Assembly: GCF_024172165.1 (NCBI RefSeq)
Contig: NZ_JAMZEB010000002.1
Location: forward strand, 3,059,501 to 3,123,500
Direction of reading: 5' to 3'
Origin: Nonomuraea thailandensis
GTDB taxonomy: Bacteria > Actinomycetota > Actinomycetes > Streptosporangiales > Streptosporangiaceae
Length of the DNA stretch: 64,000 nt
Both the position numbers and the translations under genes were made by a program. Shown piece after piece: positions 16,965 to 26,300 of this stretch (positions are counted from its first letter, which is position 1; the number at the start of each line of letters is the position of its first letter). Under the pieces are notes generated by a model, which saw only the letters and a program-made list of their open reading frames with translations, was not told where the DNA came from and did no database searches.

Positions 16965-17007
16965 CTCGCCGGCGTCGTACTCGCTCGGGGGACGCGGCGC
17001 CGGCGAG
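16965..17007 (+). terminator. Hairpin terminator after the metalloprotease
   Basis: A perfect 10-bp inverted repeat, CTCGCCGGCG at 16965-16974 and CGCCGGCGAG at 16998-17007, lies 17 bp after the metalloprotease stop with a 23-base loop. There is no U tract, which is common for actinomycete terminators. Confidence 0.5.
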
Positions 17008-17127
17008 GGGCCCGCAGAGCTCCGCGTCTCGATGTGCAACACATCAGTAACAGTTCGGCTGGCTGGTCTAGTCGGCGAGGTCTGTGAAGGCTACTGATTC
17101 GTCAGACGTCCTCATCGTTGACCATGA

Positions 17128-17147
17128 AAATGTTAGCGCTAACATTT
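17128..17147. promoter_or_regulatory. LacI-type operator palindrome upstream of GH127 gene 1
   Basis: AAATGTTAGCGCTAACATTT is a perfect 20-bp palindrome 65 bp before the GH127 ATG. Central CG and half-site TGTTAGC are typical of LacI-family operators. The inner 16 bp recur exactly at 53549-53564, in front of the other GH127 gene. Confidence 0.75.
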
Positions 17148-17212
17148 CGCGACGGCACGAAACCACCTGTCCACGGTGCAGCCACCGCTCGTAAGCGAAG
17201 GGATGACGGGCC

Positions 17213-20200
17213 ATGACAGCGTCCGAGAAGCCGGGAGTGAGCCGCCGGACATTCGTACGAGCATCAACCGTCGGGCTGGCGTTGGCCGTGACGGCCAAGC
17301 CTGTTCCGGCGGCGGCGGCGGAGGCCTCGGCCGCGGGGGTCGCCGGGATCCCGTACGTCGGTGCGGGGAGCAACACGGCGGTCAGGCCGTTCGCGCTGGG
17401 CGAGGTACGCCTGAACGCCGGTCTGCTGCAGGAGAAGCGGGACCGGATGAAGGCCTTCCTGCAGGCGTTCGACGAACGCCGCTTCCTCATGCTCTTCAAC
17501 GACCAGGCCGGCCGGCCGAACCCTCCGGGCCTGCAGTTACCCGGAGGCTGGGAGAACGGCGGGCTGCTGAGCGGGCACTGGGCCGGCCACTACCTGAGCG
17601 CCCTCGCCCAGGCCTACGCCGACCAGGGCCAGCAGGTCTTCAAGGACAAGCTCGACTGGATGGTCGACGAGCTCGCCGCGTGCCAGGCCGCCATCACCGC
17701 GCGGATGGACGCTCCCGGCGGGGGGAACGAGCCCGAGGAGCCCGTCATCGGCCGGGTCGAGGGGCGCTTCGGCAAAGGTCTGCGCCTCAACGGCGGCAGC
17801 GGCGCGGAGCATCTGCGCCTTCCCCAGGAGGCGGTGTCCCAGCTCACCGACTTCACGATCGCGACCTGGGTCAACCTGGCCGTGGCGCAGACCTGGAGCA
17901 GGATCTTCGACTTCGGCCAGAACACCACGGTCAACATGTTCCTCACCGCCCGCTCGGGCGCGGCCGGCAATCCGCCGCGGTTCGCGATCACCATCGGCGG
18001 CAGCGGTCAGGAGCAGCAGATCACGGGCACGTCGGCCTTGCCGACCGGGCAGTGGGCACACCTCGCCGTCACGCTCTCGGGCACTGTCGGAACGCTCTAC
18101 GTCAACGGCGCGGCGGTGGCCACCAACACCGGCATGACGCTCGACCCGACCAGCCTCGGCGTCCCGGGCAACATCTGGATCGGCCGCTCCCAGTACGGAG
18201 ACCCGCTCCTCGACGCGACCATCGACGAGTTCCACGTCTTCGACCGAGCCCTGAGCGCGGGAGAGGTCCAGTCCCTCACGACGTCCGCCGCGGGATCCAC
18301 GGGCGGCGGGAACATCGCCTGGTACCGCTTCGAGGAGGAAGGCGGATCGACCGCGCTCGACTCGTCGCCCAACGGCCGCGACGCCGGCATCGTCCCCGTC
18401 ACGCAGGGAGGCGGCGGGCTGTGGGTGCCCACCCATCCCGGCTATCTCGGGGCCATCCCCGAGGACGCCGTGATCCGGCTGGGGCCGCCCCGGTTCGCCG
18501 TCTACGGCAGCAACCTCGGCACGAACGTCTGGGCGCCCTGGTACACCCAGCACAAGATCATGCGGGGCCTGCTGGACGCCTACTACCTGACCGGCAACGA
18601 GAAGGCTCGCGAAGTCGTCATCAAGATGGCGGAGTGGGCGCACCTCGCCCTGACCGTCGGCGACAAGAACCACCCGCAATACCAGGGGCCCATCACCAGG
18701 AGCGACCTCAACCTCATGTGGGACACCTACATCGCCGGCGAGTACGGCGGCGCCAACGAGGTGTTCCCGGAGATCCACGCCCTGACCGGGGACGCCAAGC
18801 ACCTCGACACGGCCAGGCTCTTCGACAACCGGGAGTCCCTCTTCGGCGCCTGCGTCGAGAACCGGGACATCCTCGTGGTGACCGACCCCGCCGACCTCGG
18901 CCGGCGCCGCCCGGCCCGGCTGCACGTCAACCAGCACGTGCCCAACTTCGTCGGCTACCTGCGGATCTTCGAGCAGAGCGGCGACGAGGACTACTTCCAG
19001 GCAGCGAAGAACTTCTTCGGCATGGTCGTCCCGCACCGCATGTTCTCGCACGGGGGCACGGGCGGGAACTACCCCGGCTCCAACAACAACATCGAGATGT
19101 TCCAGAACCGGGACAACATCGCCAACGCGATCGCCCAGGGCGGCGCGGAGACCTGCTCCATCTACAACGTCTCCAAGCTGGCCCGCAACCTCTTCTTCCA
19201 CACGCAGGACCCGGCCTACATCGACTACTACGAGCGAGCCGTGCTCAACCAGATCGCCGGCTCGCGAGCCGACGTGGCCACCACGAGCAACCCGCAGGTG
19301 ACCTACTTCCAGCCCTTGACGCCCGGCGCGAACAGGTCCTACGGCAACACCGGCACCTGCTGCGGGGGGACGGGGCTGGAGAACCACACCAAGTACCAGG
19401 AGACCGTCTACTTCAGGGCCGCCGACGGCTCGGCCCTCTGGGTCAACCTCTTCGTGCCCTCGACCATGACCTGGGCGGAGAAGAACCTCGTCGTGACCCA
19501 GGAGACGAACTTCCCGCGCGAGGCCAGGACGAAGCTCGTCATCGACGGCGCCGGCGCCCTCGACATCAAGCTGCGCGTCCCCGCATGGGCCCGCAACGGG
19601 TTCACCGTGCGGATCAACGGAACCATGGCGCCGGTGCGGGCCGCCGAGCCGGGCACCTACGTGACGCTGCGCCGCACCTGGCGCCCCGGGGACGTCATCG
19701 ACGTCTCGATGCCGTTCAGCATCCGGATCGAGCGTGCCATCGACCGGCCGGACACGCAGTCCGTCATGTGGGGCCCGCTGCTCATGCCGATCGTCGGCAA
19801 CCCCGGCGGCGGCAGTTACCGGGAGCTGTCGCTCTACCGGTACCTCAAGCGGGACGGCGACTACGCGCGGGCGGCCATCACGCCGGCCGGTACGAGCGCG
19901 GCAGGAGACCCGATCTTCACCACGCACGGGTTCACCCTGCGCCCGTGGTACGTCGGGGACACCCAGGCCCACTCCGCCTACTTCCGCCGGGTGGAGCCGC
20001 AGATCGTCTTCGGGAGCATCGACTCCGGCGTTCCCAACGTCAGACGCAACGACGGGCTGCCCGACTACGACGTCCCGGTCAGCGGCATCCCGTCGCCCGG
20101 CACCGACGGGCTGACGTTCCTCGACGTGGTCTGGGACAATGCGCCGTTCGCGACCCACGGCGCGTTCGTCGCCACGGTCGCCAGGACGGCCGAGCAGTTC

Positions 20201-20284
20201 GTGGCGGCCGGGCGCCTGACCGATGAGCAGAAGGACGCGGTGGTGGCGGCCGCCGCGAGAGCGCGGAGCGAGCTGGCGCCGTAG
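17213..20284 (+). CDS. Secreted GH127-type (DUF1680) beta-L-arabinofuranosidase-like enzyme with inserted LamG domain
   Basis: A 1023-residue protein with a Tat signal (SRRTFVRAS at 10-18, then a hydrophobic stretch ending AAAAEA). GH127 barrel sequence runs from about residue 55 to 165 and resumes at about 410 (GPPRFAVYGSNLGTNVWAPW). Between them lies a LamG/concanavalin-like lectin domain (about 175-355: LTDFTIATWVNL, WAHLAVTLSGTVGTLYVNG). The catalytic Cys-Cys pair TCCGGTGLENHTK and the upstream E-x-C in GAETCSIYNVSKL match the Zn-Cys site of GH127 enzymes. The C-terminal FVATVARTAEQFVAAGRLTD is a helical tail. It probably removes beta-L-arabinofuranosyl groups from plant glycoproteins or arabinans. 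Confidence 0.83.
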   Translation: MTASEKPGVSRRTFVRASTVGLALAVTAKPVPAAAAEASAAGVAGIPYVGAGSNTAVRPFALGEVRLNAGLLQEKRDRMKAFLQAFDERRFLMLFNDQAGRPNPPGLQLPGGWENGGLLSGHWAGHYLSALAQAYADQGQQVFKDKLDWMVDELAACQAAITARMDAPGGGNEPEEPVIGRVEGRFGKGLRLNGGSGAEHLRLPQEAVSQLTDFTIATWVNLAVAQTWSRIFDFGQNTTVNMFLTARSGAAGNPPRFAITIGGSGQEQQITGTSALPTGQWAHLAVTLSGTVGTLYVNGAAVATNTGMTLDPTSLGVPGNIWIGRSQYGDPLLDATIDEFHVFDRALSAGEVQSLTTSAAGSTGGGNIAWYRFEEEGGSTALDSSPNGRDAGIVPVTQGGGGLWVPTHPGYLGAIPEDAVIRLGPPRFAVYGSNLGTNVWAPWYTQHKIMRGLLDAYYLTGNEKAREVVIKMAEWAHLALTVGDKNHPQYQGPITRSDLNLMWDTYIAGEYGGANEVFPEIHALTGDAKHLDTARLFDNRESLFGACVENRDILVVTDPADLGRRRPARLHVNQHVPNFVGYLRIFEQSGDEDYFQAAKNFFGMVVPHRMFSHGGTGGNYPGSNNNIEMFQNRDNIANAIAQGGAETCSIYNVSKLARNLFFHTQDPAYIDYYERAVLNQIAGSRADVATTSNPQVTYFQPLTPGANRSYGNTGTCCGGTGLENHTKYQETVYFRAADGSALWVNLFVPSTMTWAEKNLVVTQETNFPREARTKLVIDGAGALDIKLRVPAWARNGFTVRINGTMAPVRAAEPGTYVTLRRTWRPGDVIDVSMPFSIRIERAIDRPDTQSVMWGPLLMPIVGNPGGGSYRELSLYRYLKRDGDYARAAITPAGTSAAGDPIFTTHGFTLRPWYVGDTQAHSAYFRRVEPQIVFGSIDSGVPNVRRNDGLPDYDVPVSGIPSPGTDGLTFLDVVWDNAPFATHGAFVATVARTAEQFVAAGRLTDEQKDAVVAAAARARSELAP

Positions 20285-20336
20285 GCGCGGGTCGGAGCGC
20301 CTCCCTTCACATCCATGACCTCACCGAAGGTGGCAC

Positions 20337-21548
20337 GTGACTGTTGAGTTCAGGCCGTCGGAGCTGTGGGAGCCCGACACGCGCCGCGACCCGCACGCGT
20401 TCCACGCCCGCGTACGGGCCGCCGGCCGGCCCGTCCCGCAGGTCGACCCGGCCGGTCACCGGCTCTGGGTCGTGGCGCGCCATGCCGACGTCCTCGACGG
20501 CCTGCGGCACCCGGCCATCGGTCACGAAGTGCTCAGGCATCAGGCTCCGGACGTGATCCCTGAGCACCACCGGAGCGAGGCGGCACGAATCGCGGCGCGC
20601 CAGCTCATCCAGCTCGATCCACCCGACCACACCCGGCTGCGCGGGCTCGTCAGCACGGCCTTCACGGCCCGGACGATCGCGCGGCTGGAGCCGTGGATCG
20701 CCGGCGTCGCGGACCGGCTGGTCGCCCGCGCCCGCGGGCTGGGCACGTTCGACGGAGTGGCCGACCTGGTCGATCCCTTGCCCGTGAACGTCATCGCCCA
20801 GCTCGTCGGGATCCCCGAGGAGGACCGCGCCCGGTTCCGCGAGTGGTCGGCGATCATCGTCTCCGCGGCCGACCACGATGCCGCGGCGACGCTGGCCTTC
20901 GCCGCCTACCTCGACGAGCTGGCCGGGCGCCGCCGAGCGGTCCCCGAGGACGACCTGCTCTCCGAGCTCGTCGCGCTGGAGTCGCAAGGTGACGCTCTCG
21001 ACCGCGACGAGCTCGTCGCGATGGTGCAGCTCCTGCTCATCGCCGGTCAGGAGACCACCGTCGACGTCCTCGTCAACGGCATCCGGCTGCTGCTCACGCA
21101 CCCTGAGCAGTGGCAGGCCCTGCTCGCCGACCCGTCACTGGCGAGCGCGGCCGTCGAGGAGACGCTCCGGTTCCGCGGGCCCGTCGAGATCGTTCCGCCT
21201 CGCTTCACCTTCCGCGAGGTCGACATCGCGGGGGGCACGATCCCGGCGTTCGAGCGCGTCGGCCTGTCACTGTGGGGCGCGAACAGGGACCCCTCGGTCT
21301 TCTCCGATCCGGACGTGTTCGACCTCCATCGCCCGGACGTCCACCGGCACCTCGCCTTCGGCCACGGGACGCACTTCTGCCTGGGCGCCTCCTTGGGGCG
21401 GCTCGAGGCTCGCATCATGTTCGAGCGCATCGCCCGCGAGCTTCCCCGGCTGCGGCTCGCGGTGGAGCCGGAGGAGCTGGACGGCTTCCGGCTGCACCAG
21501 GGATCCTTGCCGCTGCGGATCCGGCCCGGTGCGGCGACCTCCCTCTGA
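20337..21548 (+). CDS. Cytochrome P450
   Basis: A 403-residue bacterial class I P450 starting at GTG 20337 behind GAAGGTGG. The I-helix oxygen-binding motif is LLIAGQETT, the K-helix ExxR is EETLRF, and the heme-binding loop FGHGTHFCLG carries the Cys ligand near residue 348. Length is typical. No ferredoxin or reductase lies beside it, so electron partners come from elsewhere. It follows the GH127 gene by 52 bp, but the functional link is unclear; it may be an independent tailoring or catabolic enzyme. Confidence 0.9.
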   Translation: MTVEFRPSELWEPDTRRDPHAFHARVRAAGRPVPQVDPAGHRLWVVARHADVLDGLRHPAIGHEVLRHQAPDVIPEHHRSEAARIAARQLIQLDPPDHTRLRGLVSTAFTARTIARLEPWIAGVADRLVARARGLGTFDGVADLVDPLPVNVIAQLVGIPEEDRARFREWSAIIVSAADHDAAATLAFAAYLDELAGRRRAVPEDDLLSELVALESQGDALDRDELVAMVQLLLIAGQETTVDVLVNGIRLLLTHPEQWQALLADPSLASAAVEETLRFRGPVEIVPPRFTFREVDIAGGTIPAFERVGLSLWGANRDPSVFSDPDVFDLHRPDVHRHLAFGHGTHFCLGASLGRLEARIMFERIARELPRLRLAVEPEELDGFRLHQGSLPLRIRPGAATSL

Positions 21549-21617
21549 TGCGGGGCCGCGCCGCGGGGCGGAGGTGAGGTCAAGGACGGTGACGCCGTGG
21601 TGTCGCGGCCGGCGACC

Positions 21618-21735
21618 AGCCCCGCTGCGCGAGTGCCCGAGGCCGTGGTCCTCGGGCTCGCTGTCGACGTCTCCGGGAGGCTCCTGGAGATCCCTTTTCC
21701 GCGCTCCGGCGGCATGCTGATGAGCGCGGGAGATC
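21618..21735 (-). pseudogene. Remnant of an IS5-family transposase
   Basis: On the minus strand this stretch reads RAHQHAAGARKRDLQ, then EPPGDVDSEP, then DHGLGHSRSG. This is the central part of an IS5-family transposase, as in the intact copy at 42673-43565 (RAHQHAAGARKRG, DLQVESPGG, DHGLGRSRGG). At DNA level 21687-21735 matches 43196-43247 almost base for base. No start, stop or terminal repeats remain. Limits are approximate. Confidence 0.65.
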
Positions 21736-21739
21736 GCAC

Positions 21740-22231
21740 CTAGTTGAAGCAGTCCTGCTTCTTGAGCGCGATGCCGTACTCGGTGACCTTGCCGTGCGTG
21801 ACACCGAAGGAGTAGTAAGCCTTCTTGTTGCCGGGGGCCGTGATCACATAGTAGCCGTGGATGTCCTTCTTGATCTTCGGGTAGGCGGCCTTCAGCTGCT
21901 TGGTGGTGGAGCCGAGCCTGATGCCCTCCGGGGTCCTCATGTCCTTCGCGGCGAAGATGGCGGCCAGCCCCACGCGTGGTGAGATGTAGATGCCGACCCC
22001 GTTCTCAGGAGTCGGGTACTTCTTCAGGTCCCAGCCGGAGCAGCCGCCTCCGCCCGGCATCTTGCCGACCACGTCACCTGTGGCCTTGGCCTGCTTGACG
22101 GTCATGCCGAGCTTCACGGCACCGTAACCGTACGGCCCCAGCGCCGGCTTCGCCTGCGCCACCGCGGCGGTGGCACCGGAGACCATCAGGGAGCCCGCGA
22201 CCAGCGAGGTCACGATCATCGTCTTCATCAT
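21740..22231 (-). CDS. Small secreted protein with two LGMT-type repeats (BLIP-like fold possible)
   Basis: A 163-residue protein with a clear signal peptide (MMKTMIVTSLVAGSLMVSG, cut near AVAQA). The mature part has two similar segments, GAVKLGMTVKQAKATG and GIRLGSTTKQLKAAYP, each followed by beta-rich sequence. There are two Cys, one in GGGGCSGW and one three residues from the C-terminus. The repeat GMTxxQ resembles that of beta-lactamase inhibitory proteins and small outer-surface proteins, but this is fold-level similarity only. It is transcribed alone; no function is claimed. Confidence 0.7.
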   Translation of the reverse strand: MMKTMIVTSLVAGSLMVSGATAAVAQAKPALGPYGYGAVKLGMTVKQAKATGDVVGKMPGGGGCSGWDLKKYPTPENGVGIYISPRVGLAAIFAAKDMRTPEGIRLGSTTKQLKAAYPKIKKDIHGYYVITAPGNKKAYYSFGVTHGKVTEYGIALKKQDCFN

Positions 22232-22318
22232 GTCTGCTTTGACGGCGGGGCGCCGGTGAAAGTTCTGAGAAATGATCAGGTGATGATCGCTGCCGGACCG
22301 GCCGCGCGGCCATGGGGG

Positions 22319-23350
22319 TCAGGTGCTCCGCGCCAGCGGCTCCTCCCTGGACTCCGTGCCGATCGCGACGTTGCCGCCGGACAGGACCGCGACCACGGGC
22401 CCCGGCGGCAGGTGCGCCCGGCGGGTGAGGTAGGCGGCCGTGGCCACCGCGCCGCTGGGCTCGGCGCGTTCCCCCAGCTCCCGCCAGAGCAGGCCGGCGG
22501 CGGCGTCGATGGCGTCCTCGGTCACGGTCACCATGTCGTCCACGTACCGGTAGAGGTGTTCCCACGCCAGCGCGCCCAGCACCGGCGCGCGCAGCCCGTC
22601 GGCCCTGGTGCGGTAGGTCAGCTCCACCGGCCACGCCGTCCGCGTGCCCGACCGGAAGCTGGCCGCCCCGTCGGCGGCCAGCTCGGGCTCGACGCCGATC
22701 ACCCGGATCGCCGGGCCGGCGGCCTTGACCGCCACGGCGATCCCGGCCAGCAGGCCGCCGTTGCAGACGGGCACCAGGACGGCCCCCGCGTCCGGCAGGT
22801 CCAGGCAGATCTCGGTCCCGGCGCTGCCGTGCCCGGCGATGACGTCGAACGCGTCGGAGCCGACCACCGTCGCGCCGAACCGGTCGGCCAGCGCCAGGCA
22901 TGCCTCCTCCCTCAGGGCGGGCGGCACGATCACCACCTCGGCGCCGAGCCGGCGCGCGGCGCGCACCTTCAGCTCCGGTGCCGTGTCCGGCAGCACGACG
23001 GTCGCCCGCACGCCCTGTTCGACGGCGGCGTAGGCGATGGCCTGGGCGTGGTTGCCCGACGACTGGGCGATCACGTGGCGGACGCCGCGCCCGGCCAGCC
23101 TGCCCACGGCGTTGACCGCACCGCGCACCTTGAACGAGCGGGTGGGCTGCCGGTTCTCCGGCTTGACCCAGAGCCGTTCGCCGGGCAGCCGTAGCAGCGG
23201 CGTGCGCCGCACGTACGGCGCGATGCGGTCACCGGCCTCCCGGATGTCGGCCGCGGTGACGAGCCCCGCGCGCACCGCGCCTTCCGCCTGCGCGCGTGCC
23301 CCGTCTCCTGACTTCGTGCGTGCCGCCCCTTCCGCCCCTTCCGCGTTCAC
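22319..23350 (-). CDS. Fold-type II PLP enzyme (threonine dehydratase / serine racemase-like)
   Basis: GTG 23350 overlaps the NRPS stop (GTGA) and gives 343 residues. The PLP Lys is Lys74 in TRSFKVRGAVNAV; SSGNHAQAIAYAA and the phosphate-binding loop CNGGLLAGIA follow in order. This fits threonine/serine dehydratases, serine racemases and related enzymes. The first 28 residues are a low-complexity EGAEGAA-type extension and may not be structural; a downstream GTG before AGLVTAADI is an alternative start. As the last gene of the NRPS operon it may make a precursor such as a D-amino acid, 2-oxobutyrate or a diamino acid. Which one is unknown. Confidence 0.82.
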   Translation of the reverse strand: MNAEGAEGAARTKSGDGARAQAEGAVRAGLVTAADIREAGDRIAPYVRRTPLLRLPGERLWVKPENRQPTRSFKVRGAVNAVGRLAGRGVRHVIAQSSGNHAQAIAYAAVEQGVRATVVLPDTAPELKVRAARRLGAEVVIVPPALREEACLALADRFGATVVGSDAFDVIAGHGSAGTEICLDLPDAGAVLVPVCNGGLLAGIAVAVKAAGPAIRVIGVEPELAADGAASFRSGTRTAWPVELTYRTRADGLRAPVLGALAWEHLYRYVDDMVTVTEDAIDAAAGLLWRELGERAEPSGAVATAAYLTRRAHLPPGPVVAVLSGGNVAIGTESREEPLARST

Positions 23351-26300
23351 GCGCTCAGCACCCTCTCCTGGACGGCGTCCAGGTCGGCCGCGGCCTCCGA
23401 CGGCGGCGCGGCGTCGGGGACGAGGTCCTCCAGGTGATGCAGCGGCCGGTACAGCAGCCCCAGCAGCCCCCACACCACCAGGAACACGCCGCTGGCGAGC
23501 AGCACCACCCCCGCGCCGTCGCCGGGCCCGCCGGCGAACCGCCCGGCCCACTCCGCCAGCGGCCCGGCGGTGAGGAAGCCGAGCGGCTGCATGGCCGTGG
23601 CGATCATGATGTTCACCGCGAGCACCCGCCCCTGCAGCTCCGGCCCCACCTTGACCTGGATGATCGACAGCCAGTGCGCGTTGCCGATGCTCATGCACGC
23701 CAGCCGGACGAACAACCCCGCCGCGACCAGCCACACGACCGGCCACACGCCCATCAGCACCACGCCGAGCCCGGACCCGACCACGAAGCCGACCATCCCG
23801 GTGGCCCGCCGCCGGGTGCCGCCCCACACCAGCACCACGCCGGTGCCCACGGCCGCGCCGACACCGCCGACGGCGGTGACCACGCCCAGGTCCGCCGAGG
23901 TGCCGATGGCCAGCACGACCGGGGTGACGAGCACCCACATCAGCGCGGTGCAGAAGTTCACCACGGCGAAGTAGAGCGCCATCACCAGCAACGGCCGCCG
24001 CCTGCGCAGGAACCGCCACCCGCCGGTGAGCGCCGCCGTGAACGTCTCCTCTCGCCGGTGGAACAGCCGGTCGGGGAAACGCACCAGCAGCAGCGTCAGC
24101 ACCCCGACCGCGAACGTGACCACGTCCACGGCCACCACCGCCGACAACCCGAACAGGCCGATCAGCGCGCCGCCCGCGAGCGGCGCGACCACGTTGCCCG
24201 CGCCGAAGCCCACGTTCGCCAGCGCGTTGGCCTGGGGCAGGTACGGTTTCGGCACCAGCTGCGCGATCGCCGCCAGCCACGCGGGCTGCTGGAACGCCGA
24301 CACGACCGAGGTCACGCCCACGATGAGGCAGACGTTCCAGAACTCCAGCCCTCCGGTGGTCAGCAGCAGCACCAGCGCCACCATGGCCAGCCCGGACAGC
24401 GCGTCGCAGGCCAGCATGATCCTGCGCCGGTCCACCCGGTCGGCCAGCGCGCCGCCCAGCGGGGTGAGCAGCACCGCCGGGATCTGCGCCAGCATCGTGA
24501 CCAGCGCGAGATCCAGGATCTCGCCGCTGCGCTGGTAGGCCCACACACCGAGCGCGAACGAGCTCAGCGCCGTGCCCAGCGCCGAGACGATCTGCCCGGC
24601 CGCCACCGTGTAGAAGGGCCGCAGCCCGGTGCGTTCCGGCGGGCGCACCGGATCGGGCAGCGTTCCGGCCGCCCAGCGGGTCAGGTGCGCCAGCACCAGG
24701 GCGGCCAGCGGCTCGGCCTGGTGGCGCAGGAAGTAGTGGCCGGCCCTGGGCAGCACCGCCCGCTCCACCCGAGGCGCGAAAGCCGCCCACTCGGTGTAGC
24801 GCTCCTCGTGCAGCTCGGTGGCGCGGTCGCGTTCCCCGACCAGGCTCAGGATCGGGGCGCGCAGCGGCGCCCCCTCGCCGGCCAGTTCGCGGCCGAACCA
24901 CTCCTGCGCCTGGTCGGCGTCATGCCGCATGGCGCGTACGGCGGTGCGCTTGGCGGACTCGTCCATGTCGTCGAGCAGCCCGCCGGAGGCGCGCAACGCG
25001 TCGCGGAACATGCGGTCGGACACCCAGCGGTCGCCACCGAACAGCCGCCTGACCCGCCCGGGCAGCCGCGCCGCAGGGAAGCTCGCGGCAGCGATCACGC
25101 CCAGCACCGGCACGCCGTCCGCCTCCAGCCGGCGCGCCAGCGCGACGGCGGGCGCGGAGCCCACGCAGTGGCCGTAGATCGCGACCGGGCCCGACGCGGT
25201 CGCGGCCACCTCGGCGGCCAGCACGTCCACCAGCTCCTCCAGCGGCAGCGGCGGCTCGTCCGGGCGGGCGGGGTCGTGGCCGGGCAGCTCGGCCGAGAGC
25301 ACCTCCACCCGCTCGCCCAGCGCCCGGGCCAGCGGCTGGTACACCGCGGCCGACCCGCCGCCGTACGGCACGCACACCAGCGTGAACTCGCCGGCCCGGC
25401 CGCCGCCCAGCCGGTGCAGCAGCCCGCCGCCGCCCTCGCCGCCCAGGGAATCGGCGCCCAGGGATTCGCGGCCCAGGAACGCGGCCAGCTCGGCCACGGA
25501 GGGCCGGGTGAACAGGTCGATCACCCGCAGCCCGCGGCCGATCTCCTTGACCGCGCGCACCGCGGCGAACGAGTCGCCGCCGAGGGCGAAGAAGTCGTCG
25601 CCCGCGCCCACCCGCTCCACACCGAGCACCCGGGCGAAGGCGCCGGCGACCAGCTCCTCGTCCGGCGTCGCGGGCGGCGCGTACGCGGCCTGCTCCGCCA
25701 CCGGCTCGGGCAGGGCGGCCCGGTCGATCTTCCCGTTCGGGTTGAGGGGGAGCCGGTCGAGGGCCATGACGTGGGCCGGCACCATGTAGTCGGGCAGCCG
25801 CTCACGCAGCGCCGGGCGCACGGCCGCGGCCTCCACGCTCGCGGGCGTCACCCACGCGGCGAGCTGCCTGGCCTTCCCCTCGCCGACGGGCAGCACCACC
25901 GCCTCGGCGACCTCCGGCAGCGCCCGCAGCGCGGTGGTGACCTCGCCCAGCTCGACGCGGTAGCCGCGCACCTTGACCTGGTCGTCCACCCGGCCGCGGA
26001 ACTCGATCCGCCCGTCGGAGGTGACGCGCAGCAGATCGCCGCTGCGGTAACAACGCCCCTTCCCGGTCAGCGGGTCGGGGACGAACCGCTCGGCGGTCAG
26101 CTCGGGCCGGCCGATGTAGCCGCGGGTGACCCCCGGGCCGCCGACCACCAGCTCGCCGGGCACGCCGGGCGGCACCGGCCGCAGTGCGGCGTCCACCAGG
26201 TGCCCGTACACCCCGGGCAGCGGACGGCCCAGCGGCACGATCCCGGTCCGCCGGTCGGCGGGGACCTCCTCGGTGTCGCACACCAGGCAGATCATCGTGG

